Shown here: positions 1-6,556 of the stretch, in pieces
How positions within the stretch are numbered: the stretch's first letter is position 1
How the letters are laid out: each line of letters begins with the position of its first letter
Position numbers and translations under genes: made by a program
NCBI GenBank assembly: GCA_016763735.1
Contig: JAESTE010000186.1
Coordinates: 1 to 18,882, forward strand
DNA: 18,882 nucleotides
Origin: Nitrospinaceae bacterium
Lineage (GTDB): Bacteria > Nitrospinota > Nitrospinia > Nitrospinales > VA-1
Reading direction: 5' to 3'
Notes under the pieces: generated by a model
Database searches by the model: none
What the model was told of the DNA's origin: nothing
The model's input: the letters and a program-made list of their open reading frames with translations, nothing else

Positions 1-776
1 CTCTGACAGACCACGGTACCTTTGGTGGTATTCCAGATTTTTTAAAGGCGGCAGAGGGAACAGGTATCGAGGCTTTTCCTGGTATTGAGATCACCGTAAA
101 GTTTCACGATTACAATATTCACTTGCTTGCCTATTTTAAAGATTATGAATCGATTGAGCCGGAGTTGCGCAGTCGGGTCAAAGATATGACCGAAACCCGT
201 GAAAGACGAATGCGGGAACTTATCGAGCGAGTCAATGGTGTCATCCCCGAAAAGTTCAGAGGCAGCATAGAATTCGATAATGTCAAAAAGGCGGCCGAAG
301 GGGTGCTGGCAAGGCCTCATCTGGCGCGTGAAATGGTTCGCTTAGGCATTGTTTCCAGTACCAATCAGGCTTTTGAGCGATATCTGGTGAAATACAATGT
401 GCAACGAGAAAACCTTGATGCCGCTACTGCCATTTCACTGGTTCGACAAAGTAAGGGTGTCCCTGTTATGGCGCATCCAGGTGAGCGATCTTATTCCCTG
501 ATTTGTCCTGAAAAAGGTCGTAAAAAAGAGAACGCCCCCATCTTGGTCGAAGAGTTGAAAGAGATGGGACTGCTCGGGCTCGAATGCCATTACCCTTATC
601 AGGAAAGAATGGGAACCGTGCAATATTTCATCGACCTGGCAAACAAATATGACCTGATCGTTACCGGAAGTCGCGATTTTCACGGGTTTTATAATCACCA
701 GCAAGTCAATATATTCGGCACCACAAAAATGGAGCCGGTTTTCATCGACCAGTTCCAGTCTGTTTGGAATAACTGA
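1..776 (+). CDS. PHP-domain metal-dependent phosphoesterase (5' end outside window)
   Basis: The reading frame is open from base 3 and ends in TGA at 774-776, so only the upstream part with the first HxH motif is missing. The visible protein has PHP-family landmarks in order: LTDH near the left edge, GIEAFPGIEI, HLLAYF, ARPHLAREMV, PVMAHPGE, LGLECHYP and a C-terminal GSRDFHG. These carry the His/Asp/Glu residues that bind the metal cluster in PHP phosphoesterases. The layout, including the inserted domain between the GIEI and ARPH motifs, is that of the YciV/RNase AM-like group, which acts on 3',5'-nucleotide bisphosphates or RNA 5' ends. That substrate is known for the family, not shown here. 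The usual TDHD motif is TDHG in this protein. The gene converges with the AhpD-like gene, and the two stop codons are directly adjacent. The family call is firm; the substrate is uncertain. Confidence 0.88.
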   Translation, partial: LTDHGTFGGIPDFLKAAEGTGIEAFPGIEITVKFHDYNIHLLAYFKDYESIEPELRSRVKDMTETRERRMRELIERVNGVIPEKFRGSIEFDNVKKAAEGVLARPHLAREMVRLGIVSSTNQAFERYLVKYNVQRENLDAATAISLVRQSKGVPVMAHPGERSYSLICPEKGRKKENAPILVEELKEMGLLGLECHYPYQERMGTVQYFIDLANKYDLIVTGSRDFHGFYNHQQVNIFGTTKMEPVFIDQFQSVWNN

Positions 777-1322
777 CTATACTTCTTTCAAACTTGGTGC
801 CGCTGGGAAATCAATTGCAGTTCCTGCGATATGGTTAAAGTAGTTGGCGAATATGTTTTTTGCCACAAGTGCGACGATCTCTATTATCTCTTCTGAACTG
901 TAACCTGCCTGTGTAACCGCATTATATTCATCGTCAGAAACCCAACCCTGGCTGGAAACAATTTTACTTGCAAACTCCAACCCTGCCTGAGTTTTAGAAT
1001 CGGTCGAGACTCCCCGCCTGCTGGCGATGACTTCTTCTTCTGAAAGGCCAACTCCTTTACCGATTGCCGTATGTGCGGAAAGACAATAATTGCAGCGATT
1101 GATCTCAGAAATGCAGAGGGCAACTTGCTCCTGAAAAGGTTCAGATAATACCCCACCAGCCAGTGCCCCGTGCAATTGCAGGAATCCTTCAAGTGCGGCT
1201 GGGGAATGGGCCATTGTCTTGAAAATATTGGGAGCCTTGCCAAACTTTGCCTGCACACCGTCTAATAAATCTTTAGCTATACCCGTTGCGTCTTTGGGAT
1301 TGGTCGGTTCTATGCGTGCCAT
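777..1322 (-). CDS. Carboxymuconolactone decarboxylase / AhpD-like protein
   Basis: The 181-residue protein matches the AhpD/CMD all-helical fold. Residues 71-84 contain E-x3-C-x2-C-x3-H (E73, C77, C80, H84), the redox-active signature of AhpD-like alkylhydroperoxidases. Family members relay protons or electrons to peroxides through this CxxC pair. The length and the KAPNIFKTMAHSPAALEGFLQLHGAL segment fit peroxidase-related CMD proteins. The ATG at 1320-1322 is preceded by an AAGGA ribosome site. It is the last gene of a minus-strand cluster behind tetR, a tautomerase and an unknown small protein, which suggests a role in detoxifying electrophiles, peroxides or aromatic compounds. The actual substrate cannot be read from the sequence. 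Confidence 0.88.
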   Translation of the reverse strand: MARIEPTNPKDATGIAKDLLDGVQAKFGKAPNIFKTMAHSPAALEGFLQLHGALAGGVLSEPFQEQVALCISEINRCNYCLSAHTAIGKGVGLSEEEVIASRRGVSTDSKTQAGLEFASKIVSSQGWVSDDEYNAVTQAGYSSEEIIEIVALVAKNIFANYFNHIAGTAIDFPAAPSLKEV

Positions 1323-1343
1323 GGTTTTCCTTTTTTTATAAGT

Positions 1344-1688
1344 TTAATTGATTGAGTGAATTCTTTTGATATTAGTTGCGACATCTTCAAAGGTGATTAA
1401 CGGAACAATTTTTATTTGGTTGAACTTTGAAAGTGGCGCATCAATGCAAAACTGTTGAATTAAATGGGCATCTTCCGCTTCAAGTATCCAGGTCAAGGTG
1501 TGCTCCAATGCTGAATGGTACTGTCCCACAACGCGATGGATTCCATATGTTTCCAAAAGCTTTTCAGGGGCGAACCCTTTCACACTTTTTAAGATTTGTT
1601 GGGCAATATTCAAATTGTTTAGAGGGCAACTTTCAACACGGTGTTCCCCATAAATTCCATAAAGGTTAATATTGTTATTACCCGTCAT
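1344..1688 (-). CDS. Small unknown protein, probable dimeric alpha/beta-barrel type
   Basis: This is a 114-residue soluble protein with no signal peptide or membrane segment. It starts near an EHRVESCPLNN segment and ends with a hydrophobic strand pattern (IKIVPLITFEDVA). The middle part, EHTLTWILEAEDAHLIQQF, resembles small proteins of the dimeric alpha/beta barrel fold (for example DUF3303-like), in which a strand and helix carry a WxxEAED motif. That assignment rests on remembered resemblance and is weak. The start at 1686-1688 is well supported by AGGAG (1698-1702). It lies 21 bases upstream of the AhpD-like gene and is probably co-transcribed with it. No specific function can be claimed. 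Confidence 0.7.
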   Translation of the reverse strand: MTGNNNINLYGIYGEHRVESCPLNNLNIAQQILKSVKGFAPEKLLETYGIHRVVGQYHSALEHTLTWILEAEDAHLIQQFCIDAPLSKFNQIKIVPLITFEDVATNIKRIHSIN

Positions 1689-1756
1689 TTTGTCTTTCTC
1701 CTATTGAAATACTTACAATTAATGATAAGAAGGAAAATTGAAGAAATGCAAGTTGC

Positions 1757-1779
1757 CAGCCCTCAATCCGCAAGGGCTG
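1757..1779. other. Perfect 7-bp hairpin between tautomerase and next gene
   Basis: CAGCCCT at 1757-1763 and AGGGCTG at 1773-1779 form a perfect stem with a 9-base loop. It sits in the 117-base spacer between the tautomerase gene and the 114-residue protein gene. No T-run follows on the minus strand, so it is not a clear terminator. It may be a processing or mRNA-stability element in the tetR cluster transcript. Confidence 0.35.
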
Positions 1780-1805
1780 ACTCATTGCAAAGCTTGTTCA
1801 ACCCT

Positions 1806-2042
1806 TCAACTAGCGCATGCGGCAGAAGAGTCATCGCGCATTTTTTTTACGCATTCCGTGGTGATGGCTTTCCCGCCCACGCCCCACTCACCGGACTGGA
1901 TTTCTTCAAGCAATACCCATGTAACCGGTCTTAGGCCTTCGCCTTCTACTGAAACTACGGCATCCGTCACCTTTTGGATCAGCTCCTGTTTTTGCTTGCT
2001 GTCCAGCAAGCCGCTAATACCTTTAATTTGAACTAATGGCAT
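1806..2042 (-). CDS. Tautomerase superfamily protein (4-oxalocrotonate tautomerase-like)
   Basis: The 78-residue protein begins Met-Pro-Leu-Val-Gln-Ile. Removal of Met exposes the N-terminal proline that acts as catalytic base in the tautomerase superfamily. The segments KQKQELIQKVTDAVVS and TWVLLEEIQSGEWGVGGK match the helix and the second beta strand plus loop of 4-OT-like subunits. Length is slightly above the usual 60-70 residues because of a short C-terminal tail. The ATG at 2040-2042 has a perfect ribosome site, AAGGAGG (2049-2055), six bases upstream. A copy of the TetR operator lies 33-48 bases before the start, so TetR probably represses it. Family members isomerise unsaturated keto acids; the substrate here is unknown. 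Confidence 0.88.
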   Translation of the reverse strand: MPLVQIKGISGLLDSKQKQELIQKVTDAVVSVEGEGLRPVTWVLLEEIQSGEWGVGGKAITTECVKKMRDDSSAACAS

Positions 2043-2074
2043 GATGTGCCTCCTTTTATATTTAAGATTTATAA

Positions 2075-2090
2075 TAGAATGATCGTTCCA
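2075..2090 (-). promoter_or_regulatory. Second TetR operator copy before the tautomerase gene
   Basis: On the minus strand this reads TGGAACGATCATTCTA, identical at 14 of 16 positions to the core of the perfect palindrome in the tetR promoter. AT-rich sequence resembling a -10 element (TATTAT) lies directly downstream. It sits in the 65-base spacer between tetR and the tautomerase gene, suggesting the downstream genes have their own repressible promoter. Operator function is inferred from the repeat of the palindrome. Confidence 0.7.
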
Positions 2091-2107
2091 AAACTGTTTA
2101 AAAAAAA

Positions 2108-2701
2108 CTACTGAAACTGCCTTAAATAAATGCGAAGACTGTTAAAAATATCTCCGATCTCTACTTTTGATCCGCCTCCTTTGCGGGTGACCATAACACC
2201 ACGAATATTATTTATAATGAAGCGGGCTATGGAACAGGTATCGACAGAATTTTTCAATTCGCCATTTTGGACCGCATTGTTAAGTGCGTCCTCGATAATT
2301 TTATCGAGTTTGGCACCGCCTTTCTTCAAAAGTTTCTGAATCGCCGGATCTCTATGCCCCATTTCCAATGCAGTATTGGCCATCAGACATCCGCGAAAAT
2401 CTTTAGTTTGAGTGTATGTTTCCATCACTTCCAAAAAGTGATCCATATTTTTCAACGACGACCCCGGTGAGAGGAGTATCTCTTTCCAGTAATTGCACAG
2501 TTGCAAATTGTAATGTCCAATCGCTTCTTTCAGAAGGCCATGCTTGTCGCCAAAGGTGTTGTATAAACTCTGGCGGCTGATCCCCATATGCTCGGTGAGA
2601 GCCTGGATACCCGTCGCTTCATACCCTTGCGACCAGAAAAGGTCCATCGCTTTTCCTAAAGCTGTTTCCCGATCAAATTCCTGTGGTCGTCCGCGAGTCA
2701 T
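2108..2701 (-). CDS. TetR/AcrR-family transcriptional repressor
   Basis: The 197-residue protein opens with RGRPQEFDRETAL and has the TetR helix-turn-helix at about residues 30-61 (TGIQALTEHMGISRQ, then SLYNTFGDKHGLL). The C-terminal ligand domain contains RGCLMANTALEMG, typical of NemR/AcuR/YxaF-like TetR proteins, some of which sense electrophiles through cysteines. Cysteines are present at that motif and in NSVDTCSIARF. A perfect 24-bp palindrome overlaps its own promoter, and a near copy precedes the next gene, pointing to autoregulation and control of the tautomerase/AhpD-like cluster. The ATG at 2699-2701 lies at the predicted transcription start and has no ribosome site, so the mRNA may be leaderless. 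The inducer is unknown. Confidence 0.92.
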   Translation of the reverse strand: MTRGRPQEFDRETALGKAMDLFWSQGYEATGIQALTEHMGISRQSLYNTFGDKHGLLKEAIGHYNLQLCNYWKEILLSPGSSLKNMDHFLEVMETYTQTKDFRGCLMANTALEMGHRDPAIQKLLKKGGAKLDKIIEDALNNAVQNGELKNSVDTCSIARFIINNIRGVMVTRKGGGSKVEIGDIFNSLRIYLRQFQ

Positions 2702-2706
2702 GTCTG

Positions 2707-2735
2707 AATATAGAACGATCGTTCTATATTGTCAA
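2707..2735 (-). promoter_or_regulatory. tetR promoter with palindromic operator in the spacer
   Basis: On the minus strand a consensus -35 TTGACA (2735-2730) is followed by exactly 17 bases and then the -10 TATATT (2712-2707). Bases 2707-2730 form a perfect 24-bp palindrome with half-site AATATAGAACGA, filling the spacer and the -10. A bound TetR dimer would block RNA polymerase. The predicted start of transcription is at about 2700-2701, on the first codon of tetR. Confidence 0.8.
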
Positions 2736-2801
2736 GTAAAAAATTCAGTTTTCTTTGAACGGTTATTATATTTTTAGATTGAGGGGTGAATTTTAATAAT
2801 C

Positions 2802-2902
2802 ATCCCCCTGTTAAGGGGGAATGAGGGGGTTGCTCTGATTCTCTATTTTTTTAAGTTTAGTTTATTAGGAACCCCCCTAAGTCCCCCCTTGTCAGGGGGG
2901 AT
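2802..2902. repeat. C/G-rich inverted-repeat element (MITE-like or REP-like)
   Basis: Two arms of about 30 bases face each other. The left arm (2802-2831) starts ATCCCCCTGTTAAGGGGG and ends GAGGGGGTT. The right arm (2868-2902) is its reverse complement with a few changes and six-base C and G runs. Each arm can also fold on itself. The roughly 36-base centre is A/T-rich with no ORF. A single arm of the same type lies between ruvA and ruvB at 4555-4586, and related C/G runs occur inside the element at 16611-16791. The element fills most of the gap between tetR and the next gene. Confidence 0.75.
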
Positions 2903-2914
2903 AAACATAAACTT

Positions 2915-3064
2915 CTATTCGTCTGACCTGATTGCTTCTTCGGGAAGAGAATTTCGGATCGTTGCTTTTAGGTCTTCACCTGCGCGGCCCAGATCATTTT
3001 CATCCCAGATAATAGTCTGGTGATGATTGGTGTCGAAGTGAGTTTTTTCTTTTTTCGACGACAA
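2915..3064 (-). CDS. Possible 49-codon ORF, unknown
   Basis: A frame opening with TTG at 3062-3064 and ending in TAG at 2915-2917 would encode a charged 49-residue peptide with segments THFDTNHHQTIIWDEND and DLKATIRNSLPEEA. Composition and codon use look gene-like. However, there is no ribosome site and no ATG, and an in-frame TAA lies two codons before the TTG. It could be a small gene, or the remnant of a longer gene that lost its start. I do not recognise a family. It lies between the C/G-rich repeat and the TfoX-like gene, on the same strand as the latter. Confidence 0.3.
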   Translation of the reverse strand: MSSKKEKTHFDTNHHQTIIWDENDLGRAGEDLKATIRNSLPEEAIRSDE

Positions 3065-3122
3065 CTTTGGTTAATGTTGAGTCGCCAAATTGCGCGTGGT
3101 ATGGCAAGTCTTAAACCATCAA

Positions 3123-3485
3123 TTAATTAGAACTCTGTTTAATGCTTCTGTCGATTAGCTTTTTGAGTTTGGAGGGTTCTTCAAGGATGTGCCTGGGGAG
3201 GATGGCATATTCTTTTTTAACATGACCTTTGGGGAAATACTTGAGGGGCTTCGCCTTATCTTCCAGGAAAAGTACAGCCAAAGTTTTAGCTGGAAGTTTG
3301 AGTGCCACGCCAAACTTACCACAGGAGATGAAAATTTCACCATTCACATATCCGGCAATGGCACCAAAACAGGGTTTGAACTCAAGATTATGAGTGCTGG
3401 ATAAACGCGGACGCGCTTTTTTAAGCAAACTTTCTAATTGATTACGATATGGATTGTTTTTCACGGAAGTCGTTTGTAGTCCCAA
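3123..3485 (-). CDS. TfoX N-terminal domain-like protein
   Basis: This protein of up to 120 residues resembles the stand-alone TfoX_N domain. The helix NPYRNQLESLLKKA is followed by FKPCFGAIAGYVNGEIFISCGKFGVALKLPAKT, which matches the family pattern of a FG-x-x-G turn, a beta hairpin and a G-x-x-A-L-K-L strand. K-PLKYFPKG and YAILPRHIL follow as in TfoX proteins. TfoX/Sxy proteins are linked to competence regulation in gamma-proteobacteria, but most stand-alone copies have no known role, so no competence function is claimed. The start is uncertain: TTG at 3485 and GTG at 3464 are both possible and neither has a ribosome site. It lies just after the ruvB terminator-like hairpin on the same strand. 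Confidence 0.75.
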   Translation of the reverse strand: MGLQTTSVKNNPYRNQLESLLKKARPRLSSTHNLEFKPCFGAIAGYVNGEIFISCGKFGVALKLPAKTLAVLFLEDKAKPLKYFPKGHVKKEYAILPRHILEEPSKLKKLIDRSIKQSSN

Positions 3486-3520
3486 AAGTAAACAGGCACC
3501 GCCTGCAGGCGCAGCCTGTT
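3481..3520 (-). terminator. Terminator-like hairpin after ruvB
   Basis: On the minus strand, AACAGGC and GCCTGTT arms (3514-3520 and 3491-3497) enclose a nested GC-rich GCCTGCAGGC palindrome and are followed by TTACTTTTGG. The stem begins within the ruvB TAA stop codon. The T-run is interrupted, so efficiency is uncertain. It is the most likely end of the yebC-ruvCAB transcript. Confidence 0.55.
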
Positions 3521-4544
3521 AGAAAAGTTTTTCCTGCTTGCCTTGGCTGGGGGGGATTTTGTTGAAATGTTCGTAGGCCATTGGCGTTGCAATGCGGCCG
3601 CGTGGGGTGCGTTGGATGAATCCGGTTTGAATCAAATAAGGTTCCAGGACATCTTCGATGGTGTCTTTTTCTTCGCTGATAGACGCGGCAAGGCTTTCTA
3701 TGCCGACGGGTCCGCCGGCATATTTTTCTATCATTGCCAGTAACAGTTTATGATCCATATTATCGAGGCCTTTGGCATCGACTTCCATCATTTCCAAAGC
3801 CTTACTGGCTACATCACGAGTAATAACGCCATCGGCTTTGACCTGAGCATAGTCACGCACCCGTCGCAAGAGTCGATTGGCGATTCTTGGTGTGCCGCGC
3901 GAACGACGGGCAATTTCGTTGGCGCCCTCGGGGACGATGGCAATTTCCAGAATAAATGCTGATCGCGTGAGAATGGTTTCCAGTTCTTTTTCGTTGTAAT
4001 AGTCCAGTCGATGAACGACCCCAAAACGGTCGCGCAAGGGAGAAGTGAGAAGACCCGCTCGTGTTGTTGCTCCAACCAATGTGAAGGGGGGTAGATCGAG
4101 TTTGATGGAGCGCGCGCTGGGACCCTGTCCGATCATAATATCCAGCTTATAGTCTTCCATTGCCGAGTAGAGTATTTCCTCAATGACATTGGAGAGCCGA
4201 TGTATTTCGTCGATGAACAGAACATCGCCATGTTTTAAATTGGTCAACAGAGCGGCGAGGTCACCGGTTTTTTCGATGACAGGGCCGGAAGTGCTTTTAA
4301 TATTTGCTCCCATTTCTACGGCAATGATATTCGCCAGCGTGGTTTTGCCCAGTCCCGGCGGACCATAAAATAAAACGTGGTCTAAAGATTCATTGCGCAT
4401 TTTTGCAGCGGCGATGAAAATATTAAGGTTTTCTTTTATTTTTTCCTGACCTACATATTCGGTGAGCTGGCCGGGTCGCAGTTTATTGTCGTACCGGACT
4501 TCTTCGCCATCCAACTCTGAATCGATCAGTCTGTCTTCTTCCAT
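3519..4544 (-). CDS. ruvB: Holliday junction branch migration ATPase RuvB
   Basis: RuvB is the hexameric AAA+ motor that drives branch migration with RuvA before RuvC cuts the junction. Counting from the ATG at 4544, Walker A GPPGLGKT is at about residues 61-68 and Walker B LFIDEIHR at about 109-116. Sensor and arginine-finger region [18 protein letters not shown] and the C-terminal winged-helix segment ([19 protein letters not shown]) follow. The length of 341 residues is normal. A TTG at 4568 would add eight residues (MTGGGYIF) encoded by a repeat. The ATG at 4542-4544 is preferred because it starts the conserved [10 protein letters not shown] segment and has GGAGG ten bases upstream, itself part of the repeat. 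It is downstream of ruvA and ruvC in the usual order. Confidence 0.97.
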   Translation of the reverse strand: MEEDRLIDSELDGEEVRYDNKLRPGQLTEYVGQEKIKENLNIFIAAAKMRNESLDHVLFYGPPGLGKTTLANIIAVEMGANIKSTSGPVIEKTGDLAALLTNLKHGDVLFIDEIHRLSNVIEEILYSAMEDYKLDIMIGQGPSARSIKLDLPPFTLVGATTRAGLLTSPLRDRFGVVHRLDYYNEKELETILTRSAFILEIAIVPEGANEIARRSRGTPRIANRLLRRVRDYAQVKADGVITRDVASKALEMMEVDAKGLDNMDHKLLLAMIEKYAGGPVGIESLAASISEEKDTIEDVLEPYLIQTGFIQRTPRGRIATPMAYEHFNKIPPSQGKQEKLF

Positions 4545-4554
4545 AAAAATATAA

Positions 4555-4586
4555 CCTCCCCCTGTCAAGGGGGATTGAGGGGGTTG
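4555..4586. repeat. Single arm of the C/G-rich repeat between ruvA and ruvB
   Basis: CCCCCTGTCAAGGGGG followed by ATTGAGGGGGTT matches the left arm of the element at 2802-2902 with only a few changes. It fills almost the whole ruvA-ruvB spacer. On the minus strand its end reads GGGGGAGG and supplies the apparent ribosome site for ruvB. The arm can form a short stem (CCCCCT with AGGGGG). Confidence 0.75.
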
Positions 4587-4592
4587 TAGGTT

Positions 4593-5186
4593 TTACAAAT
4601 TGTTTAAACTTTCCTTGATCAAATCTTCCAAGGAACTGTCTTTACCGTTTTGATCATAAGCTGACTGCAATGCTTTTTCTGCTTGCGGTTTTTTATAGCC
4701 GAGATTGACCAGCGCAGATAATGCGTCTTCGTAGAACCCGTCTTGATGGTCCGCGTTGGGTTGGTGTTTCATATCCAATGCGAGATCCGCCAGTTTGTCT
4801 TTCAGTTCTAATGCTAAACGCTCCGCTGTTTTTTTGCCGACTCCGGGGATGGAACTCAACCGTGCGGTATCTTTATTCATAACCGCAGTGAGCAGTTCGC
4901 TTGGCGACAAGCCAGAGAGAATGCCGAGAGCCAGCTTGGGTCCTACCTTGTTTATTGTAATCAGTTTTTCGAAAATCGATTGTTCTTCTTCAGTCAAAAA
5001 TCCGAAAAGTTTCAGGTCGTCTTCACGCACTCGCGTGTGAATGCGCAGTGATACGGATTCCCCCAGTTGAGGCAAAGCGTAATAGGTGGAAAGAGGGGTG
5101 AAGACTTTGTAACCCACACCGTTGACATCCACGATGGAGTGTTCAGGAGATTTGTAAGTCAGTTGACCTTTTAAGTGAGCGATCAT
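4593..5186 (-). CDS. ruvA: Holliday junction DNA-binding protein RuvA
   Basis: RuvA forms the tetramer that holds the four-way junction open and recruits RuvB. The 197-residue length is typical. The N-terminal OB-fold domain starts MIAHLKGQL and contains VDVNGVGYKV. Two helix-hairpin-helix motifs follow, LITINKVGPKLALGIL (about 75-90) and SSIPGVGKKTAERLA (about 111-125). The C-terminal third domain that contacts RuvB ends with ALVNLGYKKPQAEKAL. The ATG shares its A with the ruvC stop codon (TGATG), implying translational coupling. Confidence 0.97.
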   Translation of the reverse strand: MIAHLKGQLTYKSPEHSIVDVNGVGYKVFTPLSTYYALPQLGESVSLRIHTRVREDDLKLFGFLTEEEQSIFEKLITINKVGPKLALGILSGLSPSELLTAVMNKDTARLSSIPGVGKKTAERLALELKDKLADLALDMKHQPNADHQDGFYEDALSALVNLGYKKPQAEKALQSAYDQNGKDSSLEDLIKESLNNL

Positions 5187-5683
5187 CAGCGTGCCCGTTT
5201 TATTTTCTGTTGCAGTCCGTCATTATGAATATGGCAGATGGCGGCTGCCAGCGCATCGGAAGCATCGAGTGGCTCGGGTTTTTCCTTGAGCCGTAACAGG
5301 ATGGTCACCATGTCTTGTACCTGATTTTTATCAGCACGACCGTAACCCACTACGGATTGTTTTATTTCCAATGGACTGTATTCGGCAACTCGCAGTCCAC
5401 AGTTTACCGCGGCAAGAAGGGCAACTCCGCGAGTTTGCGCCAGTTTGATCACTGTTTTTACATTGGTGGCATAGAACAAGTCTTCCACAGCCACCACTTC
5501 GGGATTGAATTTTTCCATCGCAATGACCAACTCGTCATAGATGTGCTTGATACGTTGTGGAAAATCAGCTTTTGGGGAAGTGCGTACACTGCTCCAATGG
5601 ACGGCTTGCAAGTTGCCCTTGACCTCTTCGACAATGCCGAATCCGGTGCAATTGCTTCCTGGGTCGATTCCCATTACACGCAT
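5186..5683 (-). CDS. ruvC: Holliday junction resolvase RuvC
   Basis: RuvC is the dimeric endonuclease that cuts Holliday junctions symmetrically. The four catalytic acids are visible: D7 in MGIDPGS, E67 in VAVEDLF, and D140 and D143 in PLDASDALA. FYATNVKTVIKLAQTRGV and the IKQSVVGYGRADKNQV segment are diagnostic. The length of 165 residues is standard. The stop codon overlaps the ruvA start by one base. The gene lies 53 bases downstream of yebC in the common yebC-ruvC-ruvA-ruvB order. Confidence 0.97.
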   Translation of the reverse strand: MRVMGIDPGSNCTGFGIVEEVKGNLQAVHWSSVRTSPKADFPQRIKHIYDELVIAMEKFNPEVVAVEDLFYATNVKTVIKLAQTRGVALLAAVNCGLRVAEYSPLEIKQSVVGYGRADKNQVQDMVTILLRLKEKPEPLDASDALAAAICHIHNDGLQQKIKRAR

Positions 5684-5736
5684 TATTTTGTAGCCTTGGG
5701 GTTGGGGCGATCTGCAAATGCAAATCGGTTGAGAAT

Positions 5737-6492
5737 TCAGCTACCTTCGAGGATAGCAGTCATAACATCATCCGAGATGTCGAAATTCGAGTAGGCTTTT
5801 TGGATGTCATCGTGGTCATCAAGAATGTCCATCAGTTTGAGAAGTGCTTTGCCTTTTTTTTCATCTACCGCTACGGTGTTTGCCGGGATGCGTGTGACCT
5901 CTGCGCTTTCCATGGCGACACCTGCATCTTCCAGAGATTTTTTCACGGCTTCAAAATTTTCCGCTGCGGTTATGATTTCGTAATGGTCATCAACCGTTTT
6001 CATATCATCGGCCCCGGCATCGATTGCCAGTTCCATGAGTTCGTCTTCATCTTTGGCTTCTGTTTTTACGACGATGAACCCTTTTTGTTCGAACATCCAT
6101 GCGACGCATCCGCTTTCGCCCAAATTGCCGCCGGCTTTACCCAGTGCGGCGCGAATTTCGCTGACCGTACGGTTTTTGTTGTCGGTCATTGCTTCGAGAA
6201 AAATAGCCGCACCACCGGGACCATAGGCTTCATAGGTGACTTCTTCATACTGCACGCCTTCCAGCTCTCCCGTGCCTTTTTTAATGGCGCGAGTGATATT
6301 ATCGCCTGGCATGTTTTGTCCTTTGGCAGTCAGGATGGCGGTGCGCAGACGCGGGTTGCCATCGGGGTCGCCACCACCAATACGTGTCGCGACGGTAATT
6401 TCTTTAATGATCTTGGTGAAAATTTTTCCGCGCTTGGCGTCCAACGCGCCTTTTTTATGTTCTATACTCGCCCACTTGGAATGACCTGACAT
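5737..6492 (-). CDS. yebC: YebC/PmpR family protein
   Basis: The protein begins with the invariant MSGHSKWASIEHKKGALDAK and has 251 residues, normal for this family. Further signatures are GGGDPDGNPRLRTAI, MPGDNITRAIKKGTG, YEAYGPGGAAI and GGNLGESGCVAWMFEQKG. Members have been described as DNA-binding regulators and, more recently, as factors that help ribosomes through difficult proline stretches, as in the related TACO1. Which role applies here is not visible. It is the first gene of the ruv cluster. An AAGGA ribosome site lies about 11 bases before the ATG. Only 64 bases separate it from the divergent iron-sulfur gene, so both promoters must lie close together or overlap. Confidence 0.96.
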   Translation of the reverse strand: MSGHSKWASIEHKKGALDAKRGKIFTKIIKEITVATRIGGGDPDGNPRLRTAILTAKGQNMPGDNITRAIKKGTGELEGVQYEEVTYEAYGPGGAAIFLEAMTDNKNRTVSEIRAALGKAGGNLGESGCVAWMFEQKGFIVVKTEAKDEDELMELAIDAGADDMKTVDDHYEIITAAENFEAVKKSLEDAGVAMESAEVTRIPANTVAVDEKKGKALLKLMDILDDHDDIQKAYSNFDISDDVMTAILEGS

Positions 6493-6556
6493 GTTCTGTA
6501 AAATCCTTTTAAGTGTTTAAGTTGCGAACCACGGCCTAATTTAACATACTAAGACG

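Noticed and set aside
5800..6489. Long open frame opposite yebC (229 codons, plus strand)
   Set aside because: It is fully antisense to a highly conserved gene, has no family features and is rich in Phe, Cys and His as antisense frames often are.
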